In this document: one piece after another, positions 17,769 through 26,488 of the stretch
How positions within the stretch are numbered: position 1 is the first letter of the stretch
Layout of the letters: every line of letters starts with the position of its first letter
Origin: an uncultured Clostridia bacterium
GTDB lineage: Bacteria > Bacillota > Clostridia > Oscillospirales > Ruminococcaceae
Direction: 5' to 3'
Assembly: GCA_947589215.1 (NCBI GenBank)
Contig: CANQCL010000012.1
Location: 1 to 60,264 of the forward strand
DNA: 60,264 bases
Notes under the pieces: generated by a model
Databases searched by the model: none
What the model saw: only the letters and a program-made list of their open reading frames with translations
Told to the model about the DNA's origin: nothing
Program-made: the position numbers and the translations under genes

Positions 17769-20393
17769 CTATTTGTTTTCAAGAGCCTTTATTGACTCTA
17801 AAATCTTAGCCATTTTCTCCTCAGCTTTATTAAGCTTTTCTTTTTCCTTGTTTATGAGCTGTTCGGGGGCTTTAGACAAAAAGCCTTGATTGTTCAGCTT
17901 ACCGCTTAGAAAGTCTATATCCTTCTGAGTAGCTTTTTTGTCTTTCTCAAGCCTTGCAAGCTCTTTTTCTGTGTCTACTATATCAGAAAGCGGTATAAAA
18001 ATTCTTGCAGAATCAGTAACAACCGTTGCACAATCAGAAATATCAAATTTCTCCGCAATCTCAACTTCGCTTGCAGAAGCAAGGCGTTTAAAGAACATCT
18101 CTCCCGATGCAAAAACATCTTTGTAATCAGTTTCTATATAAAGCTTAGCTTGAACCTTAGGAGGAACATTCATCTCGCTTCTTTTGTTACGAATACCCTT
18201 GATGGCATTGATAATTTTCTCAAAGTCAGACTCTTCACGTTCATAACAAAGCTTTTTATCAAAGGTAGGGAAGACTTCTTTCATAATAATGCTTCCGTCA
18301 TCTACAAGCGCCTGCCATATTTCTTCTGTTATAAACGGCATAAACGGATGCAGAAGCTTGAGCATTCCTTTCATTACCCAAACAAGCACTGCCTGCGCTG
18401 TTTTGCAGGTTTCTCCTCCTGCGAGAATACGTGGTTTTGTAAGTTCAATATACCAGTCGCAGTAAATATCCCAAATGAAATCATAAAGCTTTGCAACAGC
18501 AACGCCAAGCTCAAAATGGTCCAAATTTTCGTTGACTTCTTTTGCAAGTGTGTTAAACTTTGAAACTATCCACTTATCCTCAGTATTAAGATTTTCAGGA
18601 AGCTTATCAACTTTGAAATCATCAGGGAGATTCATCATAATAAACCTTGCCGCATTCCATATCTTATTGGCAAAGTTTCGTGAGGAGCGTACCTTTTCTT
18701 CCGAATATCTCATATCGTTACCCGGTGAGTTGCCAATAGCAAGCATAAATCTCAGTGCGTCTGCGCCGTGCTCGCTGATAACTTCAAGAGGATCTATACC
18801 GTTGCCGAGAGATTTAGACATTTTTCTTCCCTGTGAGTCTCTTACCAGACCGTGAATAAGCACTGTGTTAAAGGGCGCTTTTCCCATATGCTCTATTCCA
18901 GAGAACATCATTCTTACAACCCAGAAGAAAATAATATCATACCCCGTAACAAGAGTATTTGTAGGATAGAAGTATTTTAAGTCCTCAGTTTTATCGGGCC
19001 AGCCAAGCGTTGAGAAAGGCCACAGTGCAGAACTGAACCAAGTATCAAGCGTATCCTCGTCTTGACGCATTGGCTTTCCGCAGTCAGGGCAGGTTTTAAC
19101 CTCTACCTTTGATACGACCATATTTCCGCAGGAGTCACAGTAATATGCAGGAATCTGATGTCCCCACCAAATCTGACGGGAAATGCACCAGTCTCTTATC
19201 TCCTCAAGCCAGTGGAAGTATATCTTGTCAAAACGCTCCGGAACAAACTTTGTTTCCCCGTTTTTTACAGCGTCAATTGCAGGCTGAGCCAATGGCTTCA
19301 TCTTTACAAACCACTGAGTAGATACCTTAGGTTCTACGGTTGTTCCGCAGCGATAGCAGGTTCCTACGTTGTGGTCGTGATCCTCAACCTTAACTAAAAA
19401 TCCGCCCTTTTCTAAATCCTCAACGATTTTCTTTCTTGCCTCGTATCTGTCCATACCTGCATAGTCAGCATAATCGTCAACGATCCGTGCGTCGTCTGTC
19501 AATACGTTTATAATAGGAAGGTCGTGCCTTAATCCTACCTCAAAATCGTTAGGGTCGTGAGCGGGGGTGATTTTAACAACTCCTGTACCAAAATCCATTG
19601 CAACATAATCGTCGGCAACTATCGGTATTTCACGTCCTACAAGCGGAAGAGTCAATGTATTTCCAACTAAATTCTTGTATCTTTCGTCCTCCGGGTTAAC
19701 CGCAACAGCAGTGTCTCCCAAAAGAGTTTCAGGCCGTGTTGTTGCAAGCTCAACATAGCCGCTTCCATCTGTCAAAGGGTAGCGAAGATGCCAGAAGTGT
19801 CCCGCTTGATCTTCATATTCAACCTCTGCGTCGGAAATAGATGTCTGACACTTTGGACACCAGTTGATAATACGCTCTCCACGGTAGATAAGTCCCTTTT
19901 CATAAAGGTTTACAAAAACCTCCTTGACTGCCTTTGAACAGCCCTCGTCCATAGTGAAACGCTGTCTTGACCAGTCGCAGGAAGAACCTAGCTTTTTCAA
20001 TTGCTCAACAATTCTTCCTCCGAATTTTTCGTTCCACTCCCATGCACGTTTCATAAAGGCTTCTCTGCCGATGCTTTCCTTTGTTAAACCCTCTTGTCGC
20101 ATTGCCTCAACTATCTTTGCCTCAGTAGCAATTGCGGCGTGGTCTGTTCCGGGAAGCCATAATGCAGAATATCCGCTCATTCTCTTATACCTTATTAATA
20201 TATCTTGAAGCGTTTCGTCAAGGGCGTGTCCCATATGGAGCTGTCCCGTTATGTTTGGCGGCGGTATCACGATAGTATATGGCTTTTTCTTAGGGTCTAC
20301 CTCCGCCTTAAAGCAATCGTTATCTAACCAAAATTTGTATACTTTATCCTCAACCTCGCTGGGTTCATATAATTTACCAAGTTCTTTTTTCAT
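17769..20393 (-). CDS. valS: Valine-tRNA ligase
   Basis: An 874-residue class I synthetase that charges tRNA-Val. The HIGH motif appears as PPPNITGQLHMGHA near residue 45, the KMSKS loop as GRKMSKSLGNG near 525. A CP1 editing domain lies between, two zinc-like CxxC groups (CYRCG, CDSCG...CPDCG) are present, and the C-terminus is the ValRS coiled coil (ELARLEKDKKATQKDIDF). I chose the ATG at 20393 because AAAGGA lies 9 bases upstream; an in-frame ATG at 20411 has no good site. A 20-codon reading frame and a promoter precede it, and no T-box was recognised. Confidence 0.96.
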   Translation of the reverse strand: MKKELGKLYEPSEVEDKVYKFWLDNDCFKAEVDPKKKPYTIVIPPPNITGQLHMGHALDETLQDILIRYKRMSGYSALWLPGTDHAAIATEAKIVEAMRQEGLTKESIGREAFMKRAWEWNEKFGGRIVEQLKKLGSSCDWSRQRFTMDEGCSKAVKEVFVNLYEKGLIYRGERIINWCPKCQTSISDAEVEYEDQAGHFWHLRYPLTDGSGYVELATTRPETLLGDTAVAVNPEDERYKNLVGNTLTLPLVGREIPIVADDYVAMDFGTGVVKITPAHDPNDFEVGLRHDLPIINVLTDDARIVDDYADYAGMDRYEARKKIVEDLEKGGFLVKVEDHDHNVGTCYRCGTTVEPKVSTQWFVKMKPLAQPAIDAVKNGETKFVPERFDKIYFHWLEEIRDWCISRQIWWGHQIPAYYCDSCGNMVVSKVEVKTCPDCGKPMRQDEDTLDTWFSSALWPFSTLGWPDKTEDLKYFYPTNTLVTGYDIIFFWVVRMMFSGIEHMGKAPFNTVLIHGLVRDSQGRKMSKSLGNGIDPLEVISEHGADALRFMLAIGNSPGNDMRYSEEKVRSSRNFANKIWNAARFIMMNLPDDFKVDKLPENLNTEDKWIVSKFNTLAKEVNENLDHFELGVAVAKLYDFIWDIYCDWYIELTKPRILAGGETCKTAQAVLVWVMKGMLKLLHPFMPFITEEIWQALVDDGSIIMKEVFPTFDKKLCYEREESDFEKIINAIKGIRNKRSEMNVPPKVQAKLYIETDYKDVFASGEMFFKRLASASEVEIAEKFDISDCATVVTDSARIFIPLSDIVDTEKELARLEKDKKATQKDIDFLSGKLNNQGFLSKAPEQLINKEKEKLNKAEEKMAKILESIKALENK

Positions 20394-20438
20394 TTTTCTT
20401 TGTCCTTTCATTTTTTGTTCGCTTAAAATTTTGAAAGG

Positions 20439-20501
20439 TCAGACTCGCTCGTCTAAAATATAACGTCTTGTCAGATATAATGGTTTTTCTGTTTTGTACA
20501 T
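20439..20501 (-). CDS. Possible 20-residue leader peptide before valS
   Basis: An ATG at 20501 with AGGA 9 bases upstream opens 20 codons ending in Arg-Val and TGA, 45 bases before the valS start. It is the first frame after the predicted promoter. Its single Val codon is the last sense codon. It could couple or attenuate valS expression. Small size makes chance possible. Confidence 0.35.
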   Translation of the reverse strand: MYKTEKPLYLTRRYILDERV

Positions 20502-20534
20502 ATGCCGACTTCCTTTATTAATAACTAAATAAAA

Positions 20535-20563
20535 GTATAACATAAAAAATCTGCTAATGTCAA
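20535..20563 (-). promoter_or_regulatory. Promoter of valS
   Basis: On the minus strand, TTGACA (20558-20563), 17 bases, TTATAC (20535-20540), giving a leader of about 130 bases. Confidence 0.6.
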
Positions 20564-20612
20564 CAAGCAGGGTGTCTAAACTGCTAGGTATAAGTAAATA
20601 CAATAAATAAAA

Positions 20613-20640
20613 GACCGAAGAATTATCTTCAGTCCTTTTT
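20613..20640 (-). terminator. Terminator after the EamA transporter
   Basis: A 9-bp stem (20613-20621 with 20626-20634, one mismatch) with T-rich tails on both strands, between the transporter stop and the valS promoter. Confidence 0.65.
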
Positions 20641-20666
20641 GAATATGTTTATATTAACTGTAATAA

Positions 20667-21545
20667 TTACTCTGTTTGAGTTTTTCTATTATTATAAAGA
20701 AAATTAACAACAGCCATTGCCACAATTAAAGCATATCCCAAAAAGCTCAGAGCGTCTGGGATCTGATTGAAAATAAAGAATGAGAAAAGGGTAGTAAAAA
20801 TGATCTGCGTGTAATCGTAGATTGAGATTTCTCTTGCAGGAGCGTGAACATATGCGGCGGTTATTGTGAATTGTCCGCCTGCGGCAGACAAACCACACAG
20901 GAGCAGAAAAAGAATCTGTTTTAGTGTCATAGGAGTGAAATTGAATATAAGGTAGGGCAGCGTTACAAGGCAGGAAAAAGTAGAAAAGAAAAATACTATA
21001 AACGGACCTTTAACACCTCTGTTGCCCAAAACTCTGACAAATGTATATGCTACTCCTGCGGAAAATCCGCTGAATAAACCAATCAGAGAGGGGAGCAGAT
21101 CGGCATTGATGAGCGACGGCTTTATTACGAAAAGGCTTCCTATGAACGCTATAAGCACCACAAGACCTTGAAAAGGCGTGAATTTTTCTTTTAATATAAA
21201 GTATGAGCAGAGTATTGCAAAGAACGGAGACATTTTGTTAAGTATTGATGCGTCTGACAATACAAGGTGGTCCACAGCATAGAAATTGCATAGTATACCT
21301 GCTGTACCGAACGCCGCACGAAGAATTAAATACTTCATATCTCCTTTATGAATCTTAAATGCGCTCTTATCCCGAAGCAGTATGATAAGTGCAAATATAA
21401 GCGCTACAAAGTTTCTGAAAAAGCTCTTTTGAACAGACGGTATGTCACCTGCCAGCTTTATAAAAACTCCCATCAGACCGAACATAAAAGCTGACAGGAT
21501 TATATATATAATGCCTTTGTATTTTGGATCAATGCTTAATTTCAA
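20667..21545 (-). CDS. EamA-family (DMT) transporter
   Basis: A 292-residue inner membrane protein of the drug/metabolite transporter superfamily. About ten hydrophobic helices fall in two EamA repeats (about 10-140 and 155-285), with the typical AFMFGLMGVFIKLAG start and the SFFRNFVALIFALIIL helix. Family members export small metabolites or amino acids; the substrate cannot be inferred. It is transcribed alone, followed by its own terminator. Confidence 0.85.
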   Translation of the reverse strand: MKLSIDPKYKGIIYIILSAFMFGLMGVFIKLAGDIPSVQKSFFRNFVALIFALIILLRDKSAFKIHKGDMKYLILRAAFGTAGILCNFYAVDHLVLSDASILNKMSPFFAILCSYFILKEKFTPFQGLVVLIAFIGSLFVIKPSLINADLLPSLIGLFSGFSAGVAYTFVRVLGNRGVKGPFIVFFFSTFSCLVTLPYLIFNFTPMTLKQILFLLLCGLSAAGGQFTITAAYVHAPAREISIYDYTQIIFTTLFSFFIFNQIPDALSFLGYALIVAMAVVNFLYNNRKTQTE

Positions 21546-21671
21546 AATATTTTCTCCTCGTTTAGTTTAATACAGTAATAATATATTAGCACCAAAGCTT
21601 TGGTGTGTCAAACAGATATAATTGATAATGGAGAATTGACAATGGACAATGTTCAATTAAGTATAAATAAA

Positions 21672-21717
21672 AGGCGAGCATAATTTGTAACTTACAAAAT
21701 ATGCTCGCCTAATTTTT
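21672..21717 (-). terminator. Bidirectional terminator after dut
   Basis: AGGCGAGCATA (21672-21682) pairs with TATGCTCGCCT (21700-21710), with T runs on both strands. Confidence 0.8.
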
Positions 21718-21797
21718 TTATTTTTTAAATCCGCCGTTTAACTAATTATTCTTTATCTCATAGCTTTAAGGCGGCAGAGTCAGCGACGGTTCGCTGT

Positions 21798-22244
21798 TCA
21801 CCGTTGCCCGGTTGAGCCAAATCCTCCTGCGCCCCTTGCAGTGTCCGAAAGCTCGTCTGTTTCAACAAATGAAGCCTTCAAGAATGGAGCTATAACAAGC
21901 TGTGCAATTCTCTCGCCGTCCGAAATGGTCTGTACCGCGTTTGAGTGATTGTGCAGTGCTACCATTATCTCTCCTCTGTAGTCGGCGTCAACAACACCCA
22001 CCTTGTTCGCAGGAGCAAGACCTTTTTTTGAGGCAAGTCCTGAACGTGCGTAGATAAGACCTGCATATCCAATCGGTATTTCCATAGAAAGATATGTGTG
22101 TATCATAACCGTCTCGCCCGAAGTAATTTCTATGTCCCCATCGGTAACGGCGTATAAATCACAGCCTGCCGAAAAGTCAGAACCATAGGTCGGGATTACC
22201 GCACGGTTGTTTAGCTTTTTGATTTTCACTTCCTGATTTATCAT
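21798..22244 (-). CDS. dut: dUTP diphosphatase
   Basis: A 148-residue trimeric dUTPase that hydrolyses dUTP to dUMP and pyrophosphate, keeping uracil out of DNA and feeding dTMP synthesis. The conserved motifs are all present: DFSAGCDLYA, YARSGLASKKGL, NKVGVVDADYRGEI, GERIAQLVI and RGAGGFGSTG. It follows nrdG by 22 bases, giving a nucleotide-supply operon nrdD-nrdG-dut. Confidence 0.95.
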   Translation of the reverse strand: MINQEVKIKKLNNRAVIPTYGSDFSAGCDLYAVTDGDIEITSGETVMIHTYLSMEIPIGYAGLIYARSGLASKKGLAPANKVGVVDADYRGEIMVALHNHSNAVQTISDGERIAQLVIAPFLKASFVETDELSDTARGAGGFGSTGQR

Positions 22245-22266
22245 AATTTCTCCTGTTTGTTTTATT

Positions 22267-22812
22267 TTATATCATATTAAGTCTGGGATCATCGTCATTG
22301 ATAATGCAAACCTTGCCCTCTTTAAGCGACTTCTGAACGTCGATTATCCTTTGATTTTCTGAGCCTCTGAATTTGATATTTAGATTCTTTTTTTCTTCGA
22401 TAAATTCACCGTCAACCAGTATGTCAATGCAGGATAAAAGCTCTTTTGTACATTCACAGTTGACTTTGCTTTCGCTTGTCAGATCACTGTCGAACAGATA
22501 CCCCGAATAGCACCAGATGCTCTTATGCGGAAACTCAGCCTTTACTCTTTTGACAAAAGATACAAGCGAGCGTTGGTTTTCAACCTCGAAAGGCTCGCCG
22601 CCGAGAAGCGAAAAGCCGTCAATGTAATCGGGCTTCATCGCTTCAAGAATCTCATTTTCAACGTCAAAGGTAAAGGGCTTTCCGTAGTTAAAATCCCATG
22701 TTTCTTGATTAAAGCAACCCTTGCAGTGATGAGAACAACCGCTTACAAACAGTGAAACTCTTACTCCCGGACCGTTTGCAATATCATATTTTTTTATTGT
22801 TGCATAATTCAT
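22267..22812 (-). CDS. nrdG: Anaerobic ribonucleotide reductase activating protein
   Basis: A 181-residue radical SAM enzyme that installs the glycyl radical on NrdD. The iron-sulfur motif CSHHCKGC (CX3CX2C) lies near residues 31-38, and GGEPF near 84 is the SAM-binding motif. It lies 24 bases downstream of nrdD, the usual arrangement, and acts only without oxygen. Confidence 0.96.
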   Translation of the reverse strand: MNYATIKKYDIANGPGVRVSLFVSGCSHHCKGCFNQETWDFNYGKPFTFDVENEILEAMKPDYIDGFSLLGGEPFEVENQRSLVSFVKRVKAEFPHKSIWCYSGYLFDSDLTSESKVNCECTKELLSCIDILVDGEFIEEKKNLNIKFRGSENQRIIDVQKSLKEGKVCIINDDDPRLNMI

Positions 22813-22836
22813 CTGTGTTTTCCTTTGCTTACAATA

Positions 22837-24963
22837 TTACAGATGTAGAACTCTTGACTTGATTTCCTTAGTCTTACCGACATTCCAGAAGTTTTCGCCT
22901 AAATAACCGCAGGTTCTTCTGGTAACGTTCATCTTAGCGTGATCCTTGTTGTGGCATTGAGGGCATTCCCAATCGTTGTCGTCGTTAATGATTATCTCTC
23001 CGTCGTATCCGCATGCTTGACAGTAGTCGCTCTTTGTATTGAATTCAGCGTACTGAATATTATCGTAGATGTATTTAACTGCACTAGAGAGAGCTTTAAG
23101 GTTGTTTCTCATATTAGGAATCTCAACATATGAGATAGCTCCGCCCGAAGAAATTTTCTGGAACTGACTTTCAAATTTGAACTTGTCGAAAGCGTCTATA
23201 TGCTCACGAACGTCAACGTGATATGAGTTGGTATAATAGCCCTTATCTGTAACGTCTTCGATCGTGCCGAATTTTTCTTTATCTATTCTTGCAAAACGAT
23301 AGCAAAGCGATTCAGCGGGAGTGCCGTAAAGAGCAAATCCTATACCTGTATCAGCTTTCCAATTGTCACAAGCCGATCTTAATTTGTTCATAAGCCTTAA
23401 AGCAAAATCAAGACCCTCCGGCTCAGTCTGAGAAACTCCCTTCATCAGCTTTGTAACCTCGTAAAGACCGATGTATCCGAGTGAAATTGAAGAGTATCCG
23501 TTCATAAGATACTTGTCTATCTTTTCGCCCTTTTTAAGACGTGCTATAGCTCCGTACTGCCAGTGGATAGGAGAAACGTCGCTCTTTGTTCCCATTAGTG
23601 CGTTGTGTCTGCACATCAAAGCCTCGTAGCAAAGCTCAAGACGCTCATCTAAAAGCTTCCAGAACTTTTCCTCGTCGCCTTTAGCGATGATTCCGATTTG
23701 AGGAAGATTGATAGATACAACACCCTGATTGAATCTGCCCTCAAATTTATAGTTGCCGTTTTCGTCCTTCCAAGGTGCTAGGAATGAACGGCATCCCATA
23801 GGTGAAAATACGTTGCCTTCGTAGTTTTCACGCATCTTTTTAGCCGAGATATAGTCGGGGTACATTCTCTTTGCAGAGCACTTAACAGCAAGCTGAGTCA
23901 GATAGTCGTACTTTCCGCCCTTTAAGCAGTTATTCTCGTCAAGAACATAAACAAGCTTAGGGAATGCAGGTGTAACATAAACGCCCTGTTCGTTTTTAAT
24001 ACCCTGAAGTCTCTGCTGTAAGATTTCCTCAATGATCATTGCGTTTTCTTCAATGTACTCGTCATTTTCATCAAGGTGAAGGAACAATGTAACAAACGGC
24101 GATTGACCGTTTGTGGTCATAAGTGTATTGATTTGATACTGAATGGTCTGAACTCCGGATTTGAGTTCACTTTTAAGACGCTCAGCAACAAGCTTGTCTA
24201 TAGTTTCCTGAGGAGTGTTCTTTCCGCAGGCTTTTTTAATGGCTTTTTCAAACTTAACCTTTGACTTTCTCAGATATTTGCCTAAATGCTTTAAATCAAC
24301 GGACTGTCCGCCGTATTGGCTTGAAGCCACTGCGGCAATTATCTGTGTAGTTATAGTGCAGGCAACCTGAAAGCTCTTGGGGCTTTCAATGAGCTTGCCG
24401 TTCATAACAGTGCCGTTGTCAAGCATATCGCCAATGTTTATAAGACAGCAGTTGAAAATAGGCTGTAGAAAATAATCGGCGTCGTGGAAATGGAATACGC
24501 CCTCTTGATGAGCCTTTGAAAGCTTTTCGGGCAGCAGGACTCTGTTAGTTAAGTCCCTTGAAACCTCGCCAGCTATATAGTCTCTCTGAGTGGAAGCAAG
24601 AATAGTATTCTTGTTTGAGTTCTCCTCAGCAAGCTCTTTATTTTCGTTTCTGATAAGACTTAGTATTGAATCATCTGTAGTGTTCGCTTTACGAACCAAT
24701 GCTCTCTGATAGCGGTAAATAATATAAGTCTTAGCAAGCACAAAAAGCTCGAACTCCATAAGTTTTTCTTCAATTATGTCCTGAATATCCTCGACAAGCA
24801 TTCTCTTTCTGTTCTTGCCTTCGATGTAGGTTAAAATTGATTCAATTTGAGTGTCTGTAGCTCTCTCTTTTTCCTCGACTTCTGCATTTGCTTTTTTTAT
24901 AGCAATAACAATCTTACTGCGGTCATAGTCTACCGCACGTCCGTCTCTCTTTACAACCTTCAT
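22837..24963 (-). CDS. nrdD: Anaerobic ribonucleoside-triphosphate reductase
   Basis: A 708-residue glycyl-radical enzyme that reduces ribonucleotides to deoxyribonucleotides. It has an N-terminal ATP-cone (KVVKRDGRAVDYDRSKI, 1-90), a C-terminal zinc site (CQACG...CPQC) and the glycyl radical loop RRTCGYLG about 25 residues from the end. I chose the ATG at 24963 because AAGGAG lies 9 bases upstream; the ATG at 24972 overlaps that site. A palindrome and promoter (25038-25069) lie upstream, shared in form with the divergent regulator gene. Confidence 0.97.
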   Translation of the reverse strand: MKVVKRDGRAVDYDRSKIVIAIKKANAEVEEKERATDTQIESILTYIEGKNRKRMLVEDIQDIIEEKLMEFELFVLAKTYIIYRYQRALVRKANTTDDSILSLIRNENKELAEENSNKNTILASTQRDYIAGEVSRDLTNRVLLPEKLSKAHQEGVFHFHDADYFLQPIFNCCLINIGDMLDNGTVMNGKLIESPKSFQVACTITTQIIAAVASSQYGGQSVDLKHLGKYLRKSKVKFEKAIKKACGKNTPQETIDKLVAERLKSELKSGVQTIQYQINTLMTTNGQSPFVTLFLHLDENDEYIEENAMIIEEILQQRLQGIKNEQGVYVTPAFPKLVYVLDENNCLKGGKYDYLTQLAVKCSAKRMYPDYISAKKMRENYEGNVFSPMGCRSFLAPWKDENGNYKFEGRFNQGVVSINLPQIGIIAKGDEEKFWKLLDERLELCYEALMCRHNALMGTKSDVSPIHWQYGAIARLKKGEKIDKYLMNGYSSISLGYIGLYEVTKLMKGVSQTEPEGLDFALRLMNKLRSACDNWKADTGIGFALYGTPAESLCYRFARIDKEKFGTIEDVTDKGYYTNSYHVDVREHIDAFDKFKFESQFQKISSGGAISYVEIPNMRNNLKALSSAVKYIYDNIQYAEFNTKSDYCQACGYDGEIIINDDNDWECPQCHNKDHAKMNVTRRTCGYLGENFWNVGKTKEIKSRVLHL

Positions 24964-25037
24964 AGCTGCCATCTCCTTATATACATCCTTATTTGTTATT
25001 AATATTATTCTAACGAGACTGGTTTTAGTATATTACT

Positions 25038-25069
25038 ATTATCAGGGTGTGTCAGTTGCAAATGCAACT
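25038..25069 (-). promoter_or_regulatory. nrdD promoter with TTGCA palindrome
   Basis: The 16-base inverted repeat AGTTGCA-AA-TGCAACT lies at 25054-25069. On the minus strand its right half supplies a TTGCAT -35 box (25062-25067), then 18 bases and GATAAT (25038-25043). The same palindrome recurs at 25236-25251 before the divergent regulator, so this is the likely operator of that regulator. Confidence 0.55.
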
Positions 25070-25230
25070 TTTTAAATATAAAATACAATATATAGTGATT
25101 TTTTATGGAAAGAATACATATAGCTAGTGGTTTATATTTTATCTTAATTAACTATTTGTTCTTAAATTGTAGATAATAAACAAAAAACATATGCAAAGTT
25201 TGGGCAAGTTACCATTGACAGAAGCAAATG

Positions 25231-25266
25231 ATAATAGTTGCATTTGCAACTATTATATGATATTAT
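25231..25266 (+). promoter_or_regulatory. Regulator promoter with TTGCA palindrome
   Basis: AGTTGCA-TT-TGCAACT (25236-25251) extends to a 26-base palindrome (25231-25256). It contains a TTGCAT -35 box (25238-25243), followed after 17 bases by TATTAT (25261-25266). Overlap of -35 and palindrome suggests repression of its own gene. Confidence 0.55.
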
Positions 25267-25307
25267 GAAAATACAATTCGGCAAGTATAACGGAAAGGAT
25301 GTTTGAA

Positions 25308-25955
25308 GTGTCTGATACAAGAATATTTGACAATATAACAGACGGAGAAATAGATAAGATGAAAGATTGTTTCAAGGCAGTAACCAGAAAGTATATTGAG
25401 GGCGAGACAATTAATAATATAGAAAGCGGAAGTTTGGGTATAGTTGTATCAGGGGTTGTTGAGATAATAAGATTTGATTTTGACGGCAACCGAACTATTT
25501 TGGAACGAATAAATGAGAACGGAATATTCGGGAGACTGTTTTTCTCACAAATTGATGAGGGAGATGTTGAAATAATCTGCTTGACAGATTGTGAGATTAT
25601 GTTTGTAGATTATGAGCATTTGACAAAGCAGTGTCATAATGCTTGCAGTCATCACAGCACGCTAATAAGGAATATGCTTTCTATAGTATCGGAGAAGTCG
25701 ATAAAGTTAAGCAACAGGGTAGAGATACTAAGTCAGAGAACACTCAGAAAAAAGCTCATTACATATTTTAATATGATTTCAAAAGAAAAGGGAAAGAAAA
25801 ACATAGTTATTCCGTTTTCGTTAAGCAATCTTTCAGACTATCTTTGTGTTGACAGAAGTGCAATGCTGAGAGAGATGAAGAAAATGCGTGAGGAGGGTCT
25901 TATTGATTCTCACGCAAAAAAGGTAACTATTTTATATGATCAAACTATGTTTTAA
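25308..25955 (+). CDS. CRP/FNR-family transcription regulator
   Basis: A 215-residue regulator. Residues 10-115 form a cyclic-nucleotide-binding-type beta barrel (VVSGVVEIIRFDFDGNRTILERINENGIFG). The dimer helix follows, then a crp-type winged helix (SLSNLSDYLCVDRSAMLREMKKMREEGLI). Two Cys in CHNACSHH near 108 could bind metal or sense redox, but the canonical FNR cluster is not evident. The GTG at 25308 has GGAAAGG 9 bases upstream; the in-frame ATG at 25299 touches that site. It is divergent from nrdD and both promoters carry the same palindrome, so it probably controls anaerobic nucleotide reduction and itself. Confidence 0.75.
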   Translation: MSDTRIFDNITDGEIDKMKDCFKAVTRKYIEGETINNIESGSLGIVVSGVVEIIRFDFDGNRTILERINENGIFGRLFFSQIDEGDVEIICLTDCEIMFVDYEHLTKQCHNACSHHSTLIRNMLSIVSEKSIKLSNRVEILSQRTLRKKLITYFNMISKEKGKKNIVIPFSLSNLSDYLCVDRSAMLREMKKMREEGLIDSHAKKVTILYDQTMF

Positions 25956-26045
25956 TTATTATATTGCTTTATATATAGTATAACATTTTATATTTGTAAG
26001 AACAAGTAATAGATATTGGTTTGTATACCAATAAAATAGAAGTAT

Positions 26046-26084
26046 AAAGCCGTACACTTTCGTATAGAAAATGTACGGCTTTTA
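26046..26084 (+). terminator. Terminator after the CRP/FNR-type gene
   Basis: AAAGCCGTACA (26046-26056) pairs with TGTACGGCTTT (26072-26082). A closely related hairpin follows the DUF4097 gene at 28001-28034. Confidence 0.75.
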
Positions 26085-26109
26085 AATATCAAAAAAATAA
26101 AAATACCTC

Positions 26110-26140
26110 TTGACAGGATATACTATGTATGGTATAGTAT
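26110..26140 (+). promoter_or_regulatory. PadR operon promoter and operator
   Basis: TTGACA (26110-26115), 17 bases, TATAGT (26133-26138). The inverted repeat ATACTAT-N7-ATAGTAT (26120-26140) fills the spacer and -10, the expected place for PadR autorepression. Confidence 0.65.
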
Positions 26141-26161
26141 TATACATAAGGAGGTGTTTAA

Positions 26162-26488
26162 ATGGATGCACAGCTAAAGCACGGTCTTTTAGAGGTATGT
26201 GTTCTGACGGCGCTTTTCAAAGAGGATTCATACGGTTATAGAATCATAAAGGATACAAGTCCTTATATTAAAATATCCGAATCCACTTTGTATCCTATTT
26301 TAAGGCGTTTGGAATCCGGAAATTATCTGAGCGTTTATTCGGTAGAGCATAACGGAAGATTGAGAAAATACTATAAAATAACAGATTCTGGCAAAGCAAA
26401 AATAGAGGAATTTCTTGATGGCTGGGACGAGGTTATGAACATCCATAATTACATTATCACAGAAACAAGGGGGAAGAAGAATGAATAA
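26162..26488 (+). CDS. PadR-family transcription regulator
   Basis: A 108-residue winged-helix repressor with the PadR pattern LLEVCVLTALFKEDSYGYRI and SESTLYPILRRLESGNYL, then the wing (GRLRKYYKITDSGK) and a short dimer helix. GGAGG lies 7 bases before the ATG. It overlaps the DUF1700 gene by 8 bases and is preceded by a palindrome in its own promoter. PadR-DUF1700-DUF4097 operons typically respond to envelope or drug stress; the inducer here is unknown. Confidence 0.9.
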   Translation: MDAQLKHGLLEVCVLTALFKEDSYGYRIIKDTSPYIKISESTLYPILRRLESGNYLSVYSVEHNGRLRKYYKITDSGKAKIEEFLDGWDEVMNIHNYIITETRGKKNE

